Assembly (NCBI GenBank): GCA_963776505.1
Contig: CAVZNH010000078.1
Span: 1-64,000, forward strand
DNA from: JAMXLO01 sp963776505
GTDB taxonomy: Bacteria; Pseudomonadota; Alphaproteobacteria; Acetobacterales; Acetobacteraceae
Length of the DNA stretch: 64,000 nt
Direction of reading: 5' to 3'
The translations under genes and the position numbers were made by a program. The notes under the pieces were generated by a model, which was not told the DNA's origin, made no database searches, and saw nothing but the letters and a program-made list of their open reading frames with translations. Positions 8,191-18,068 of this stretch are shown here, piece by piece. Each line of letters opens with the position of its first letter. Positions within the stretch are counted from its first letter, which is position 1.

Positions 8191-10086
8191 ATGAACGATG
8201 CCGCGCCTATGTCGGGATACCCCGAAGCCTACGCCGCCTGGCGTGCTGACCCGGAAGCGTGGTGGGCCACGGTCGCAGACGGCGTCACCTGGGATCGGCG
8301 TTGGGACCGTGTTTTCGATCCCTCAATCGGGCCGTATGGCAGGTGGTTCCCCGGCGCGATGCTGAACACCTGCTTCAACTGCGTCGACCGCCACGTGCTT
8401 GCGGGCCGCGGCGAGCAGGCGGCATTGATCTGGGACAGCCCGATGACGGGGCGGATCGAAACCTTCACCTATCGCCAGATGCAGACGCGCACCGCGAAGC
8501 TCGCGGGTGCGCTGGCAGCACTCGGCGTGACGCGGGGCGACCGGGTAGTGATCTACTTGCCGATGGTGCCGGAGGCAGCGATCGCCATGCTCGCCTGCGC
8601 GCGGCTGGGCGCAATCCATTCCGTGGTGTTCGGCGGCTTTGCCGCGGCGGAGCTTGCATCGCGCATCGCCGACGCCAAACCGAAGGTCATCGTGTCCGCG
8701 TCATGCGGCCTCGAACCTGGGCGGGTGGTGAAATACAAGCCGCTGCTCGACGCAGCGATCGCGCTGTCGCCACACAAGCCGGACGCCTGTCTGATCCTGC
8801 AACGCGATGCAGAGCGCGCCACACTGATTGTCGGGCGCGACCATGATCTGGTTGAAGCCGAGGCTGCGGCATCGCCGCACGATCCGGTTCCCGTCGCTGC
8901 CACCGATCCGCTCTACATCCTCTACACTTCCGGCACGACAGGACGGCCGAAAGGTGTGGTGCGCGACAATGGCGGCCATGCGGTGGCGCTGTGGAACTCA
9001 ATGCGCATGCTGTATGGCGTCGATGCTGGTGACGTATATTGGGCGGCGTCGGACGTCGGCTGGGTGGTCGGCCACTCCTACATCGTCTACGCGCCCCTGC
9101 TGCGCGGCTGCACCACCGTGATGTACGAGGGTAAGCCGGTCGGCACGCCTGATGCGGGCGCGTTCTGGCGGGTTTGCGCGCAGCACGGCGTGAAGGTGCT
9201 ATTCACCGCGCCGACTGCGATGCGGGCGATCAAGCAGCAGGACCCCGAAGGCAAGTTGCTGCACGCCCACGATCTGACGAAGCTGGAGGCGCTGTTCCTC
9301 GCCGGCGAACGCTGCGATCCGCCGACCGCGGAGTGGGCGGCCGAGCTGCTCGGCAAGCCGGTGGTCGATCACTGGTGGCAGACCGAGACCGGTTGGGCGA
9401 TCACCAGCGGGTTCCGCCAGTTGGGGCTGTTTCCCTTCAAGCCTGGCTCAGGCGGACGTCCGAGCCCGGGCATCGACCTGCACGCACTGGACGATGAGGG
9501 GAACGAAGTCGCGGCCGGGCACACCGGCAATCTGTGCGCCAGACTACCGCTGCCCCCGGGCTGCGCGCCGACGCTCTGGCAGAACGATGAAGGCTACCAC
9601 ACCGCGTATCTGTCGGATTTTCCCGGCTGGTACCGCACTGGCGATGCCGGGATGATCGACGCGGAGGGCGATGTCTGGGTGATGGGCCGGACCGACGACA
9701 TCATCAACGTCGCAGGACACCGGCTGTCCACGGGCCAGATGGAAGAGGTACTGGCATCCCACACAGCGGTCGCCGAATGCGCGGTTGTCGGTGCCCGCGA
9801 CGATTTGAAGGGTCAAACGCCGATCGGATTGGTGGTGCTGAAGGCGGGCGTGAACCGTCCGGACGCCGAAATCGTCGCGGAGCTGGTGGCACTGGTACGT
9901 GAGCGGATCGGGCCGGTCGCCGCGTTCAAGGACGCCCGCGTGGTGCCGCGTCTGCCGAAGACGCGGTCCGGCAAGATACTCCGCGCCTCGATCCGCCGGA
10001 TCGCCGATGGCGAAACTGCGCCGGTGCCGCCCACTATCGAGGACCCGGCGGCGCTGGATGAGGTGGCACAGGCCTTGCGCCATTGA
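8191..10086 (+). CDS. prpE: Propionate/short-chain acyl-CoA synthetase (AMP-forming)
   Basis: 631 residues, the usual length of PrpE (propionate-CoA ligase). It activates propionate or similar acids to CoA thioesters through an acyl-AMP. Visible features are the N-terminal ACAS extension, the ATP P-loop 'YTSGTTGRPKG' near residue 246, 'HWWQTETGWAI' for adenylate binding, 'RTDDIINVAGHR' at the hinge, and the C-terminal catalytic Lys in 'PKTRSGKILR' near 592. The ATG at 8191 follows a GGAGG ribosome site. It stands alone between the lytic transglycosylase and the tyrosinase genes. PrpE fits better than acetyl-CoA synthetase on overall pattern, but this is a family-level call. Confidence 0.82.
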   Translation: MNDAAPMSGYPEAYAAWRADPEAWWATVADGVTWDRRWDRVFDPSIGPYGRWFPGAMLNTCFNCVDRHVLAGRGEQAALIWDSPMTGRIETFTYRQMQTRTAKLAGALAALGVTRGDRVVIYLPMVPEAAIAMLACARLGAIHSVVFGGFAAAELASRIADAKPKVIVSASCGLEPGRVVKYKPLLDAAIALSPHKPDACLILQRDAERATLIVGRDHDLVEAEAAASPHDPVPVAATDPLYILYTSGTTGRPKGVVRDNGGHAVALWNSMRMLYGVDAGDVYWAASDVGWVVGHSYIVYAPLLRGCTTVMYEGKPVGTPDAGAFWRVCAQHGVKVLFTAPTAMRAIKQQDPEGKLLHAHDLTKLEALFLAGERCDPPTAEWAAELLGKPVVDHWWQTETGWAITSGFRQLGLFPFKPGSGGRPSPGIDLHALDDEGNEVAAGHTGNLCARLPLPPGCAPTLWQNDEGYHTAYLSDFPGWYRTGDAGMIDAEGDVWVMGRTDDIINVAGHRLSTGQMEEVLASHTAVAECAVVGARDDLKGQTPIGLVVLKAGVNRPDAEIVAELVALVRERIGPVAAFKDARVVPRLPKTRSGKILRASIRRIADGETAPVPPTIEDPAALDEVAQALRH

Positions 10087-10171
10087 CGTCTCCCGCCAGG
10101 TTGTAGTGGCAGGCGCAGGCACCCGCTGTTAACCTGCCGCGCGCAATAACAACAGTGGGGAAACGCTGCGC

Positions 10172-10969
10172 ATGGCCGATATCCGCATGAGGCTCGGTGT
10201 CCATAACCTTGACGCGACACAGGTGGCCGACTTCCGCAAGTCCTATGGCCAGATGATGGGGATCAGCGACAACCGTGGCTATCAGGTGCTCGCCGGCCGC
10301 CATGGAACACCGGACTGGTATTGCTGGCACCACCAGCAGAACGCGCGCATCGCGCAGAACATGCGGCTGTTTCTGCCCTGGCACCGCGCCTATCTCTACA
10401 ACTGGGAAATGGCGATGCGCGACCAGGTGCCGGGGGTGACACTGCCCTGGTGGGATTGGACACTCGGGCCACCACGACAGAGCGGGCTGCCAGGTATTTT
10501 CACCGACCGCACCGGGGCTGATGGCCAGCCGAACCCGCTGCTCGGCTTTCGTGTCAACTTGCCGCAGGCCAGACCTCCGATCGTGCGGATCACCAGCCGC
10601 GCGCCCGGACCACCCGATGGGCTTCCGACGCAGGACGACGTCGACAATTGCCTTGCGCGGACTGACTGGTCGGACTTCAGTGACGCGCTGGAGGATATTC
10701 ACGACCAGGTTCATGGCTGGGTCTCCGGCGATATGGGGGTCATTGGTACCGCCGCGTTCGATCCGATCTTCTGGTCGCATCATGCGATGATCGACCGCAT
10801 ATGGTGGATCTGGCAGGCGCGCAACGGCAACGGCAACATCCCATCTGACCTGGTCGACCAGGTGCTGCCGCCGTTCAATGTGCAGGTGCGCGACGTGCTC
10901 AATGTCCATGACCTTGGCTATGAGTACAGCGCCGCGCAAAGCGTGGTTCCGATTGGAGGGACAAGCTGA
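10172..10969 (+). CDS. Tyrosinase-family type-3 copper protein, catalytic chain
   Basis: 265 residues with both copper sites. CuA ligands are probably His44 ('GRHG'), His53 ('YCWHH') and His71 ('LFLPWHRAYL'). CuB ligands are the two His of 'DIHDQVHGW' and one in 'FDPIFWSHHAMIDRIW'. About eight extra residues separate the second and third CuA ligands compared with the common 'YCQHG...LFLPWH' layout. The family oxidises phenols or catechols to quinones. There is no signal peptide. The stop overlaps the next start (TGATG), so the two proteins are translationally coupled. The protein ends where longer relatives continue into a C-terminal domain, which here is the next gene. Confidence 0.88.
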   Translation: MADIRMRLGVHNLDATQVADFRKSYGQMMGISDNRGYQVLAGRHGTPDWYCWHHQQNARIAQNMRLFLPWHRAYLYNWEMAMRDQVPGVTLPWWDWTLGPPRQSGLPGIFTDRTGADGQPNPLLGFRVNLPQARPPIVRITSRAPGPPDGLPTQDDVDNCLARTDWSDFSDALEDIHDQVHGWVSGDMGVIGTAAFDPIFWSHHAMIDRIWWIWQARNGNGNIPSDLVDQVLPPFNVQVRDVLNVHDLGYEYSAAQSVVPIGGTS

Positions 10970-11517
10970 TGGCTCGAGCATCCAGGAAGGCCCCGGCACG
11001 CAAGGAAGCTCCTCCGGCATTGCGACGCCTCGGGGCGCCGAAGCGGGTCGGCGGTGGCGCGGAGACCTTCACCAGCAAGCCCGTGCGGATCGATTTCGCC
11101 TCACCGGAGCATCGGCTGACGCGTGCCGATCTGGAGATTGACGGCATCTATCACGGCGAAGCGTCGTACGAAGGCCGCGTTTTCTTCAACAACCCCAACG
11201 CCGACCACGCCACGCCGCGCGCGCGCGAGAGCGGCTATGCGGGTTCGTTTTACATCTTTGGCCACGGCGGCTGCCTTGGCGATCCTGGTCACTGCGAAGT
11301 CAACGAACATGGGCGTGAGGCGTACGATTTCCGCGCGCCGCATCCACTGACATTGGCGTCGAAGCGGGTGACGGTGACGGACACGCTGCGGGAACTCGCC
11401 AGGACCCACAAGGAGGTTGTCATCACCGTGGTCCCGGTGATCACCGCCGCCAATGAGCTGTGTGACACGAAGAACGTGTTCCGCTGCGAGAATATGCGGT
11501 TCGTCAGCTATAACTGA
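10969..11517 (+). CDS. Tyrosinase-associated C-terminal-domain protein encoded separately
   Basis: 182 residues with a basic, Ala/Lys/Arg-rich leader of about 30 residues. A beta-rich domain follows, with 'GEASYEGRVFFNNPNAD', 'GYAGSFYIFGHGGCLGD' and 'GHCEVN'. These match my recollection of the C-terminal domain that follows the catalytic part in longer tyrosinase-family proteins, where it can cover the active site. Here it is a separate chain whose ATG overlaps the tyrosinase stop and is preceded by GGAGGG. A role as a partner, shield or copper-loading subunit is inferred. No catalytic motif is visible. Confidence 0.7.
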   Translation: MARASRKAPARKEAPPALRRLGAPKRVGGGAETFTSKPVRIDFASPEHRLTRADLEIDGIYHGEASYEGRVFFNNPNADHATPRARESGYAGSFYIFGHGGCLGDPGHCEVNEHGREAYDFRAPHPLTLASKRVTVTDTLRELARTHKEVVITVVPVITAANELCDTKNVFRCENMRFVSYN

Positions 11518-11534
11518 GCCGCACTCGCCCACCC

Positions 11535-13649
11535 TTAGGCAGGGCGAACGGCCGCCAGCGCTCGCAGCGTTTCCAGCGCGGCAGCGTTGCTGAGTATGGC
11601 CGTCAACTCCGGTATTTGCAGCACGCTGAGCGCGTCCTGTAGCGTTTCGGCCTCGTCCAACTTTGCGCGTGCCTGAACGAGGACGGGGTCGATTGGGTCT
11701 AGCCGCGGCCGACGCGGCGGCGGCAGCATCGCCTTGTGGACCTCCAGCAGCGACTGGTCCCGCAGCAGTTGTGCCACGCTGGGCGCACCCCGCTTCTGCC
11801 ACTCGATTTGCAGCGCCAGCGCACGGGCCACCACGGCGGGCGGCACAACATCCTCAGGCGTACGCAGTAGACCCCCCGCCCTCCGCGCGCCGGTCAGAAA
11901 CGCCAACGGGATCGCCAGTGCAAGACCGAGCACGACCGGCAGCATCCACAGCGCAAGAGACAGCGAGACTGCCCAGGCCACTCCGCCGAGCAGCAAACCG
12001 AGCACGGTATGCCGCCGATATAGCCGTCTGGTCTCCCGTGCCGGAATGGCGCCGTCGCCACGCCGCTGCGCGGTCCATCCTGAATCGCGTCCAACGAGAA
12101 TTGCCGCGACGTCGATTGTTTGAGTGAGCATCACCACCGGCGCAAGCAAACCGGCGATCAGCGTCTCGAACAGGATGCCGGCCAGAAGACGCAGGACGCC
12201 GAAGCCGCGCCGCTCCTGACGATGCAGCAGGATCACAATGCATCCCAGCAGTTTCGGCACCAGCAGCAGGCCCATGGTGCCAACGAACATCCACATCGCG
12301 CGCACCGGATCGACCACCGGCCATTGCGGAAACAGCGACTTACCCTGCGGAAAGTAATCCGGCAGCACAAAGCGAGCCTGCACCGCGATCAGGATGCCGG
12401 TGAGGATGAACAGCAGCCACAGCGGCGCAGTTATGTAGGAACCAACACCAGTCAGCAGATGCAGCCGGCTGATCGCGGCGAGCCCGCGCGTCGGCAGCAC
12501 TGCCATGTGCTGCAGATTGCCCTGGCACCAGCGCCGGTCGCGCACGGCGAGATCGGTCAGTGTCGGCGGCACCTCCTCGTAACTGCCACGCACGCCGGGA
12601 ACCATGTGTACCGCCCAGCCACCACGTCGCATCAGCGCGGCCTCGACGAAATCGTGACTCATGATCGGCCCGCCGAACGGCTTGCGGCCGGCGAGTTCGG
12701 GAAGCCCCGCACACTCGGCGAAGGCGCGGGTGCGGATTATCGCATTGTGGCCCCAGTAGTTGCCTTCGGAACCATGCCACCACGCGATGCCGTGCGCGAT
12801 CAGAGGTCCATAGACGCGGCCGGCAAACTGTTGCACGCGGGCAAACAGAGTCGTCGCACCGATGATGATCGGCAAGGTCTGGATCAGTCCGACATCGGGA
12901 TGCCGCTCCATCGCACCGGCCAGCCGCACCAGCGTCTCGCCGCTCATCACACTGTCCGCGTCGAGGATCAGGAACTGCGCGTATGCGCCCCCGAAGCGCA
13001 TCACCCAGTCCGCGATATTGCCCGACTTCCGCGCGACGTTCCTCGGACGCCGGCGGTAAAAGATCTGCGTATGTGACCCTGTATTTTCACGCAACGCCAG
13101 GAAGCCCGCCTCCTCGGCAATCCAGATGTCAGGATCGGTGGTGTCGCTTAGGATGAACAGGTCGAACGCGTCGGCTGCACCGGTTTCGCGCAGCAACTCC
13201 CAGATCGCCTGCAATCCCGCCATGACACGCGCTGGCTGCTCGTTGTAGGTCGGCATCAGCAACGCGGTACGGGATGCGAGATGCGGCACCGGCGCATCGG
13301 CGCCCGTCTCCAGCCGACAGCCGCCACCCGCGAGTTGTGAGCAGAAACCGGCCAGCCCACTGGTGAACGACAGCGCGATCCAGGCGAACAAAGCGAGGAA
13401 CAGCGCCATCATGAAGACCGCCAGAATCGTCACACCGTTCACCGCAAACACCAGGTACATTTCGTGCGCGCCGGCGATCGTCAGCACAACTGCGCCGCCG
13501 ATGACCACGAGCCGGCGCAGCCACATGGCACGCGGCGAACTCGCCGGCCGTGGCATGCGTGGTGGCGCCGCGCGCAGGGACTGGGTCGGCATGGCGAGCG
13601 GCGCCTCACCGGGCAGCGCCCGAAATGCTGTTGCCGTCAGGTTGTCCAT
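11535..13649 (-). CDS. opgH: Glucans biosynthesis glucosyltransferase H (OpgH/MdoH)
   Basis: 704 residues. This inner-membrane family-2 glycosyltransferase polymerises the backbone of osmoregulated periplasmic glucans from UDP-glucose. Membrane helices near residues 50-110 are followed by the cytoplasmic GT2 domain with 'LMPTYNE', 'LDADSVMSGE' and the 'RDRRWCQGNLQH' (QxxRW-type) motif, then several C-terminal helices. The start at 13649 gives a short cytoplasmic N-terminus and overlaps the opgG stop by 13 bases, typical of the opgGH operon; the open frame upstream to 13970 lies inside opgG. It converges with the tyrosinase pair, leaving only about 17 bases between the stops. Confidence 0.92.
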   Translation of the reverse strand: MDNLTATAFRALPGEAPLAMPTQSLRAAPPRMPRPASSPRAMWLRRLVVIGGAVVLTIAGAHEMYLVFAVNGVTILAVFMMALFLALFAWIALSFTSGLAGFCSQLAGGGCRLETGADAPVPHLASRTALLMPTYNEQPARVMAGLQAIWELLRETGAADAFDLFILSDTTDPDIWIAEEAGFLALRENTGSHTQIFYRRRPRNVARKSGNIADWVMRFGGAYAQFLILDADSVMSGETLVRLAGAMERHPDVGLIQTLPIIIGATTLFARVQQFAGRVYGPLIAHGIAWWHGSEGNYWGHNAIIRTRAFAECAGLPELAGRKPFGGPIMSHDFVEAALMRRGGWAVHMVPGVRGSYEEVPPTLTDLAVRDRRWCQGNLQHMAVLPTRGLAAISRLHLLTGVGSYITAPLWLLFILTGILIAVQARFVLPDYFPQGKSLFPQWPVVDPVRAMWMFVGTMGLLLVPKLLGCIVILLHRQERRGFGVLRLLAGILFETLIAGLLAPVVMLTQTIDVAAILVGRDSGWTAQRRGDGAIPARETRRLYRRHTVLGLLLGGVAWAVSLSLALWMLPVVLGLALAIPLAFLTGARRAGGLLRTPEDVVPPAVVARALALQIEWQKRGAPSVAQLLRDQSLLEVHKAMLPPPRRPRLDPIDPVLVQARAKLDEAETLQDALSVLQIPELTAILSNAAALETLRALAAVRPA

Positions 13650-15142
13650 CGATAGATCCAGGTCTCGGTCAGCGGCGTTTGGCCGTCCATCAGCCGCGCG
13701 TGCATCTCGACCAGCTTCTCGCTCCCCTGGTCGAGCTGGAAGCTTAACCGCCACCCGCCGGTCGCCGGATTCTGTTCCGCAACTGGATTCTCGATCTTGC
13801 CCTTGCTGGCGCCGATATCGATCGTCGGCGGCGCAGCCATGCGGCGGCCCTTCAGCGCGCCGCCAGCAAAATCGATGATGAACAGCCGGTTCTTCTGATC
13901 TCCCGCCAGGCCGCAGCGCGTCCCGAGCACCTCGGCCACGGTGGTCGCGCCCGGCACCGACCAACACCAATGCAGCCGGTAATTGAGAATGAATTCCCCC
14001 TTTGCCTTCAGCGGATCGCGCGGCCGCCAGAACGCGACGATATTGTCGTTGACCTCCCGATCGGTGGGTATTTCGACCAGCTCCACGATGCCATCACCCC
14101 AATCGCCGATCGGTTCGACCCACAGCGAGGGACGGTTCTCGTAGTGTGCCTCGAGGTCCTGGTAATCGCTCAACGTCCGGCCACGCTGCATCAGTCCGAA
14201 GCCGCGCGGGCCTCGGTCGGTGAATGCGCTGATCTGAAGCTCCCGCGGATTGGCAAGCGGACGCCAGATCCGCTCGCCCTTCCCGGTCCACAACAGCAGT
14301 CCATTCGAATCATGCACCGCCTCGCGATAGTCATCGATCCGTGTCCGATCGTTGGCATCGAACAGGAACATCGAGGTAAGCGGCGCGATGCCCACGGTGG
14401 CAAGGTCAGCGCGCGGATACAGCGCCATCTCGGTATCGAAGACGGTCTCCTTGCCTGGCCGGATGGTGAAGCGGAACGCAGCCGCCGCACTCTGGCTGTC
14501 CAGCAGCGCGTGCACCACGATCGCATCGCTGCCTCTGCCCGGGCGCTCCAGCCAAAATGTGGTGAACCGTGGGAACTCCTCCCCCGTGGGATCGGCAGTC
14601 TTGATCGCAAGGCCGCGTGCCGACAGGCCATAGCCCTGGCCTTTCGCCACCGCACGAAAGTAGCTGGCGCCGAGGAAGGCGCAGATTTCGTCGAAGTAAT
14701 TCGGGCGGTTGAGCGGATAGTGCAGACGGAAGCCCGCGAAGCCGATATCGCCAGAGGGTGGTTTCACTTTGTCGAAGGTGAACAGATCCGGACTGTAGGG
14801 GATCAGTTCGGCGCGACCATCGGCAACCTGGTAGATCTTGACCCCCTCTTTGTAGAGGAAGCCGCGATGGAAGAATTCGGCAGTGAAACGTAGTTTCTGG
14901 CCGCGCCACAGCGCGTGGCCTGGATCGAAGCGGATCGAGCGGTACTGCTGGTAGTCGAGGTTCTTCAACTCGTCGGGCAGTGAAGCGTCCGGCGCCTGCC
15001 ACGCGTGCTGCGCCAAATCCCGCGCCAGATTGCGCACGGTCGCATTATCGAAGGGCATCGCCTCCTCGGCTCGCGCGCCACGTCCCAGCACAGCAATGAT
15101 CGGCAGAACCGCGCCCTGCAGCAGAATATCGCGGCGGTGCAT
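13637..15142 (-). CDS. opgG: Glucan biosynthesis protein G (OpgG/MdoG)
   Basis: 501 residues of periplasmic glucan biosynthesis protein, needed with OpgH to make osmoregulated periplasmic glucans. The N-terminus 'MHRRDILLQG...GRGARA' is a signal peptide with twin arginines; it resembles OpgD-type Tat signals, so an OpgD-like relative is possible. The body has family stretches such as 'RFTAEFFHRGFLYKEGVKIYQV' (starting near residue 85) and 'GASYFRAVAKGQGYGLSARGLA'. The ATG at 15142 is preferred to the GTG one codon upstream. It is the first gene of the leftward opgGH pair. Gram-negative osmotic adaptation is the expected role. Confidence 0.92.
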   Translation of the reverse strand: MHRRDILLQGAVLPIIAVLGRGARAEEAMPFDNATVRNLARDLAQHAWQAPDASLPDELKNLDYQQYRSIRFDPGHALWRGQKLRFTAEFFHRGFLYKEGVKIYQVADGRAELIPYSPDLFTFDKVKPPSGDIGFAGFRLHYPLNRPNYFDEICAFLGASYFRAVAKGQGYGLSARGLAIKTADPTGEEFPRFTTFWLERPGRGSDAIVVHALLDSQSAAAAFRFTIRPGKETVFDTEMALYPRADLATVGIAPLTSMFLFDANDRTRIDDYREAVHDSNGLLLWTGKGERIWRPLANPRELQISAFTDRGPRGFGLMQRGRTLSDYQDLEAHYENRPSLWVEPIGDWGDGIVELVEIPTDREVNDNIVAFWRPRDPLKAKGEFILNYRLHWCWSVPGATTVAEVLGTRCGLAGDQKNRLFIIDFAGGALKGRRMAAPPTIDIGASKGKIENPVAEQNPATGGWRLSFQLDQGSEKLVEMHARLMDGQTPLTETWIYRWTT

Positions 15143-15224
15143 CACGTCTCCCCTAAATCGGCATGGCAGTCGGTTTCAGCGCCGGATTGGGGCGAGATAA
15201 TGCCATTCAAGCCGAGTTGAAGCG

Positions 15225-15803
15225 TTAAAGCAGCTTCAGTGCCAGGAAGCCGCCGACGAGGCCGGCCGCGAACAGGCTGGTGACAAGCGTCAGCCGCCGC
15301 TCGATGAAGTCGCGCATCGGAGTGCCGAAGAAATGCAACAATGCGGCGACGATAAAGAAACGGGCGCCTCGCGTGGCGGCGCTGGCCAGCATGAACACCG
15401 TGAAGTTGAATTTGGCCGCGCCCGACGCAATCGTGACTATCTTGTAAGGAATCGGCGTCAGCCCCTTGATCAGGATCACCCACAGCCCGTAGCGAGCATA
15501 CAGATCCTGAAATGCCGCGAACCGGTCGCCGTAGCCGTAGAAGTTGATCAGCGGTCGTGCGAGCTGGTCGAAGACCGCGTAGCCGATCAGATAACCGAGC
15601 GCGCCGCCGACCACGCTTGCCACCGTGCAGACAGCGGCGAAGCGCCAGGCGCGGTCCGGCCGCGCCAACGCCATGGGAATTAGCAGAGCGTCCGGCGGGA
15701 TTGGAAAGAAGCTGCTCTCGGCGAGCGCCACGGCGGCGAGCCACCACAGCGCGCGCGGCGAGGCGGCCAGCGCGAGGGTGCGCATGTATAGGCGATGCAG
15801 CAT
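15225..15803 (-). CDS. YqaA/DedA-type membrane protein (VTT domain)
   Basis: About 192 residues with several hydrophobic helices and the VTT/SNARE-associated domain pattern: 'ESSFFPIPPDALLIPMAL' near the N-terminus, a Gly-rich helix 'GGALGYLIGYAVFDQLARP' and 'KGLTPIPYKIVTIASGAA'. Proteins of this family lie in the inner membrane, and some DedA relatives are lipid flippases that affect envelope integrity. The start at 15803 is preferred to 15818 because it begins just before the first helix. It lies 82 bases upstream of opgG on the same strand, but co-transcription is not shown. Confidence 0.8.
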   Translation of the reverse strand: MLHRLYMRTLALAASPRALWWLAAVALAESSFFPIPPDALLIPMALARPDRAWRFAAVCTVASVVGGALGYLIGYAVFDQLARPLINFYGYGDRFAAFQDLYARYGLWVILIKGLTPIPYKIVTIASGAAKFNFTVFMLASAATRGARFFIVAALLHFFGTPMRDFIERRLTLVTSLFAAGLVGGFLALKLL

Positions 15804-15886
15804 GCCGTCTCCTACCACCGACCCGGGCCCTGGTCACTGATTCGCGCCCGCCCTATCGTGCCGACGCAATCATCCGAGGATCGTGC

Positions 15887-16354
15887 ATGCGCCGCATCGC
15901 CTGTCTGATCGTGACCTTGGCCCTCGCGACGCTGCACATCGCGCCGGCTCGCGCGCAAGGGCTGCCGCCGCATGCATGGCTGTTCGGCGCCTGGACCGGC
16001 GGCCTGTTCCCACCTCCCAGCGCGCTCAGCGCCCAGGAGTGCCTCGCGCTGCCGGTGGTGATCTTCACCCGCGACATCGTGATGCGAGCGGTGATCACCG
16101 ATCAGCTTTACGCTCAGCGCCTCGTGGAAACCGCGCGGGTCACGCCGGACGGGGCGGAGTTCCGCTTCACCCGCCCGGTGGCAGAGGCCCCTGCAGGCCC
16201 GTTCAACCTGTCGCCCAGCGTCGCTACCAACGATGTCGGCTTCGGCTGCTCCAGTCCCGACTACCTGCGCGTGCAGCGCCACGGCGAGAATGAGATCACC
16301 TTCCCCGGCTGCACCGAATTCCCCTACCCGCTCGTGCGCTGTTCGGCGCGCTAA
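15887..16354 (+). CDS. Secreted hypothetical protein
   Basis: 155 residues, not recognised. A clear signal peptide (CLIVTLALATLHIAPARA, cleaved before QGL) is followed by a small domain with 'LFGAWTGGLFPPPSALSAQECLAL', a paired-Cys pattern (single Cys early, then Cys in 'GFGCSSPDYL', 'FPGCTEF' and 'VRCSAR'), suggesting disulphides in the periplasm. The start is fixed by the signal peptide. It is divergent from the YqaA-like gene and followed 25 bases later by the ThDP enzyme gene. No function can be assigned. Confidence 0.65.
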   Translation: MRRIACLIVTLALATLHIAPARAQGLPPHAWLFGAWTGGLFPPPSALSAQECLALPVVIFTRDIVMRAVITDQLYAQRLVETARVTPDGAEFRFTRPVAEAPAGPFNLSPSVATNDVGFGCSSPDYLRVQRHGENEITFPGCTEFPYPLVRCSAR

Positions 16355-16379
16355 GAGATGATTAGGAGACGTCATCGAC

Positions 16380-18054
16380 ATGACCCGTTCCGTTGCCCGC
16401 CTGCTTGCCGAGAGCCTGGAGGCGCACGATGTCGATCAGATCTTCTGCGTGCCCGGCGAGAGCTATGTCGGGCTGATCAATGCGCTGACCGACATGAACT
16501 CGCTGCGCCTGATCGTGTGCCGACACGAGGGTGGCGCTGGCTACATGGCCGTGGCCGACGGCCGTCTGCGCAGCCGTGCCGGCTGCTGCATCGTGTCGCG
16601 GGGTCCGGGCCTATCGAACGCCATGGTGTCGTTGCATTCCGCCTATCACGACGCAACGCCGATGGTGATGCTGGTCGGCCAGGTGGAGCGCAAGGATTTC
16701 GGCCGCATGGCGCTCCAGGAGCAGAACTACTCGCGGCTGCTGTCGGACGTTACCAAGTCGGTGATCGAGGTGATCGAGCCGGAGCAGGCCTCCGAGGCGA
16801 TCGCCCGTGCCTTCCATCTGGCAGAGAGCGGCACACCGGGGCCGGTCGCGGTGATCCTGCCGGAGGATCTGTTTGACGCGGCAACAGATGTCGAGGTCGA
16901 TCAGCCGCGTCCGCGCGTGCTGTCAGGACCGCGGAGCGAGGACCTCGATCGCCTTGCGGAAATGCTGGCGAAGTCGGAGCGACCGCTGATCCTGGTTGGC
17001 GGCGCGCTGCTCGGCGACGCTTTGTATAACGAGGCGGTGTTTGGCGATTTGCGGCGGTTGGCGGAAGAGTGGGTGCTGCCGATCTCGCCCACCCATCGCC
17101 GTCCGCAACTGTTCGACGCAACACATCCGCATTACGGCGGCTACATGGGCATTCGCGTGCCGCCGCGCGCTGATCACCGAGATGAAGCGCGCCGACCTGA
17201 TGGTGGCGATTGGCGAGCGGCTGACCGACAGCGTAAGCCAGTCCTACAGTTTCCCCGCCGCGCCTCAGCCGCAACTGCCGCTGGTGCACGTCTGGCCCGA
17301 CGCGAACGAAATTGGCCGCGTGTGGCGGCCCGAGCTTGGCATCGCCTCTTCTCCGCACGAGGTGGTGAAGGCGCTGCTGAAGCGCGGCGCACCGGGCGGC
17401 GCGGAGAAACGCCGCGGCTGGGTGAACGGGCTGCATGCGATCCATCGCAAGCTGCTGGCGAAGGAGTGGGATCCGACGCCGGACGGCATCAACTTCGCCG
17501 CCATTGTATGCGAGGTGGACAAGCATCTGGCGCCTGATGCCACCGTGACATCGGACGCCGGCAACTTCGGCAGCTTCATTCACCGCTATATCGGTTTCAA
17601 GCCGGGACAGATCTTCCTGTCATCGGTGGTGGGCGCGATGGGCTCTGGCATGCCGATGGCGGTGGCCGCCACGCTGCGTCGGCCAGGCAAGCAGGTGGTG
17701 GCATTCATGGGCGACGGCGGCGCGCTGATGGCCGGCAACGAGATCGCCACCGCGGCCCAGTATGGCGGCGCACCGATCATCGTGATCTCCGACAACCGGA
17801 TGTACGGCACGATCGGCATGCATCATCACGTGCGGTACCCCGGGCGGCCGTTCCAGGAATTGATGAAGCTGACCAATCCGGATTTCGCCGCGTGGGGACG
17901 TTCGTTCGGCGCGGAGGGGATCACGATACGCGACGAATCGGAGGTGGCGGACGGCATCGCGCGCGCCTTCGCTGTGAAGACGAAGCCCGTGGTGGTGCAC
18001 TGCCACACGTCGGCGATCCAGATGAGTGCGTGGCGAAGGTACGAGCCGAAATAA
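16380..18054 (+). CDS. Thiamine diphosphate-dependent enzyme (acetolactate synthase-like, frameshifted)
   Basis: About 557 residues after repair, with the three-domain layout of the acetolactate synthase/oxalyl-CoA decarboxylase superfamily. The Pyr domain contains the catalytic Glu region 'VCRHEGGAGYMAVADG', the middle domain has 'SERPLILVGGALL', and the PP domain has 'GDGGALMAGNEIATAAQYG' with the GDG...N signature for ThDP/Mg. Such enzymes decarboxylate or ligate 2-oxo acids. The frame breaks near 17160-17172, in a CG repeat, and one extra base accounts for it. There is no adjacent ilvN, so this is unlikely to be the main biosynthetic acetolactate synthase. The substrate is unknown. Confidence 0.8.
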
Positions 18055-18068
18055 CCTGGAGCTGCCTG

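Noticed and set aside
13650..13970. N-terminal extension of opgH
   Set aside because: It lies inside opgG and is not OpgH-like; the ATG at 13649 fits the operon overlap.
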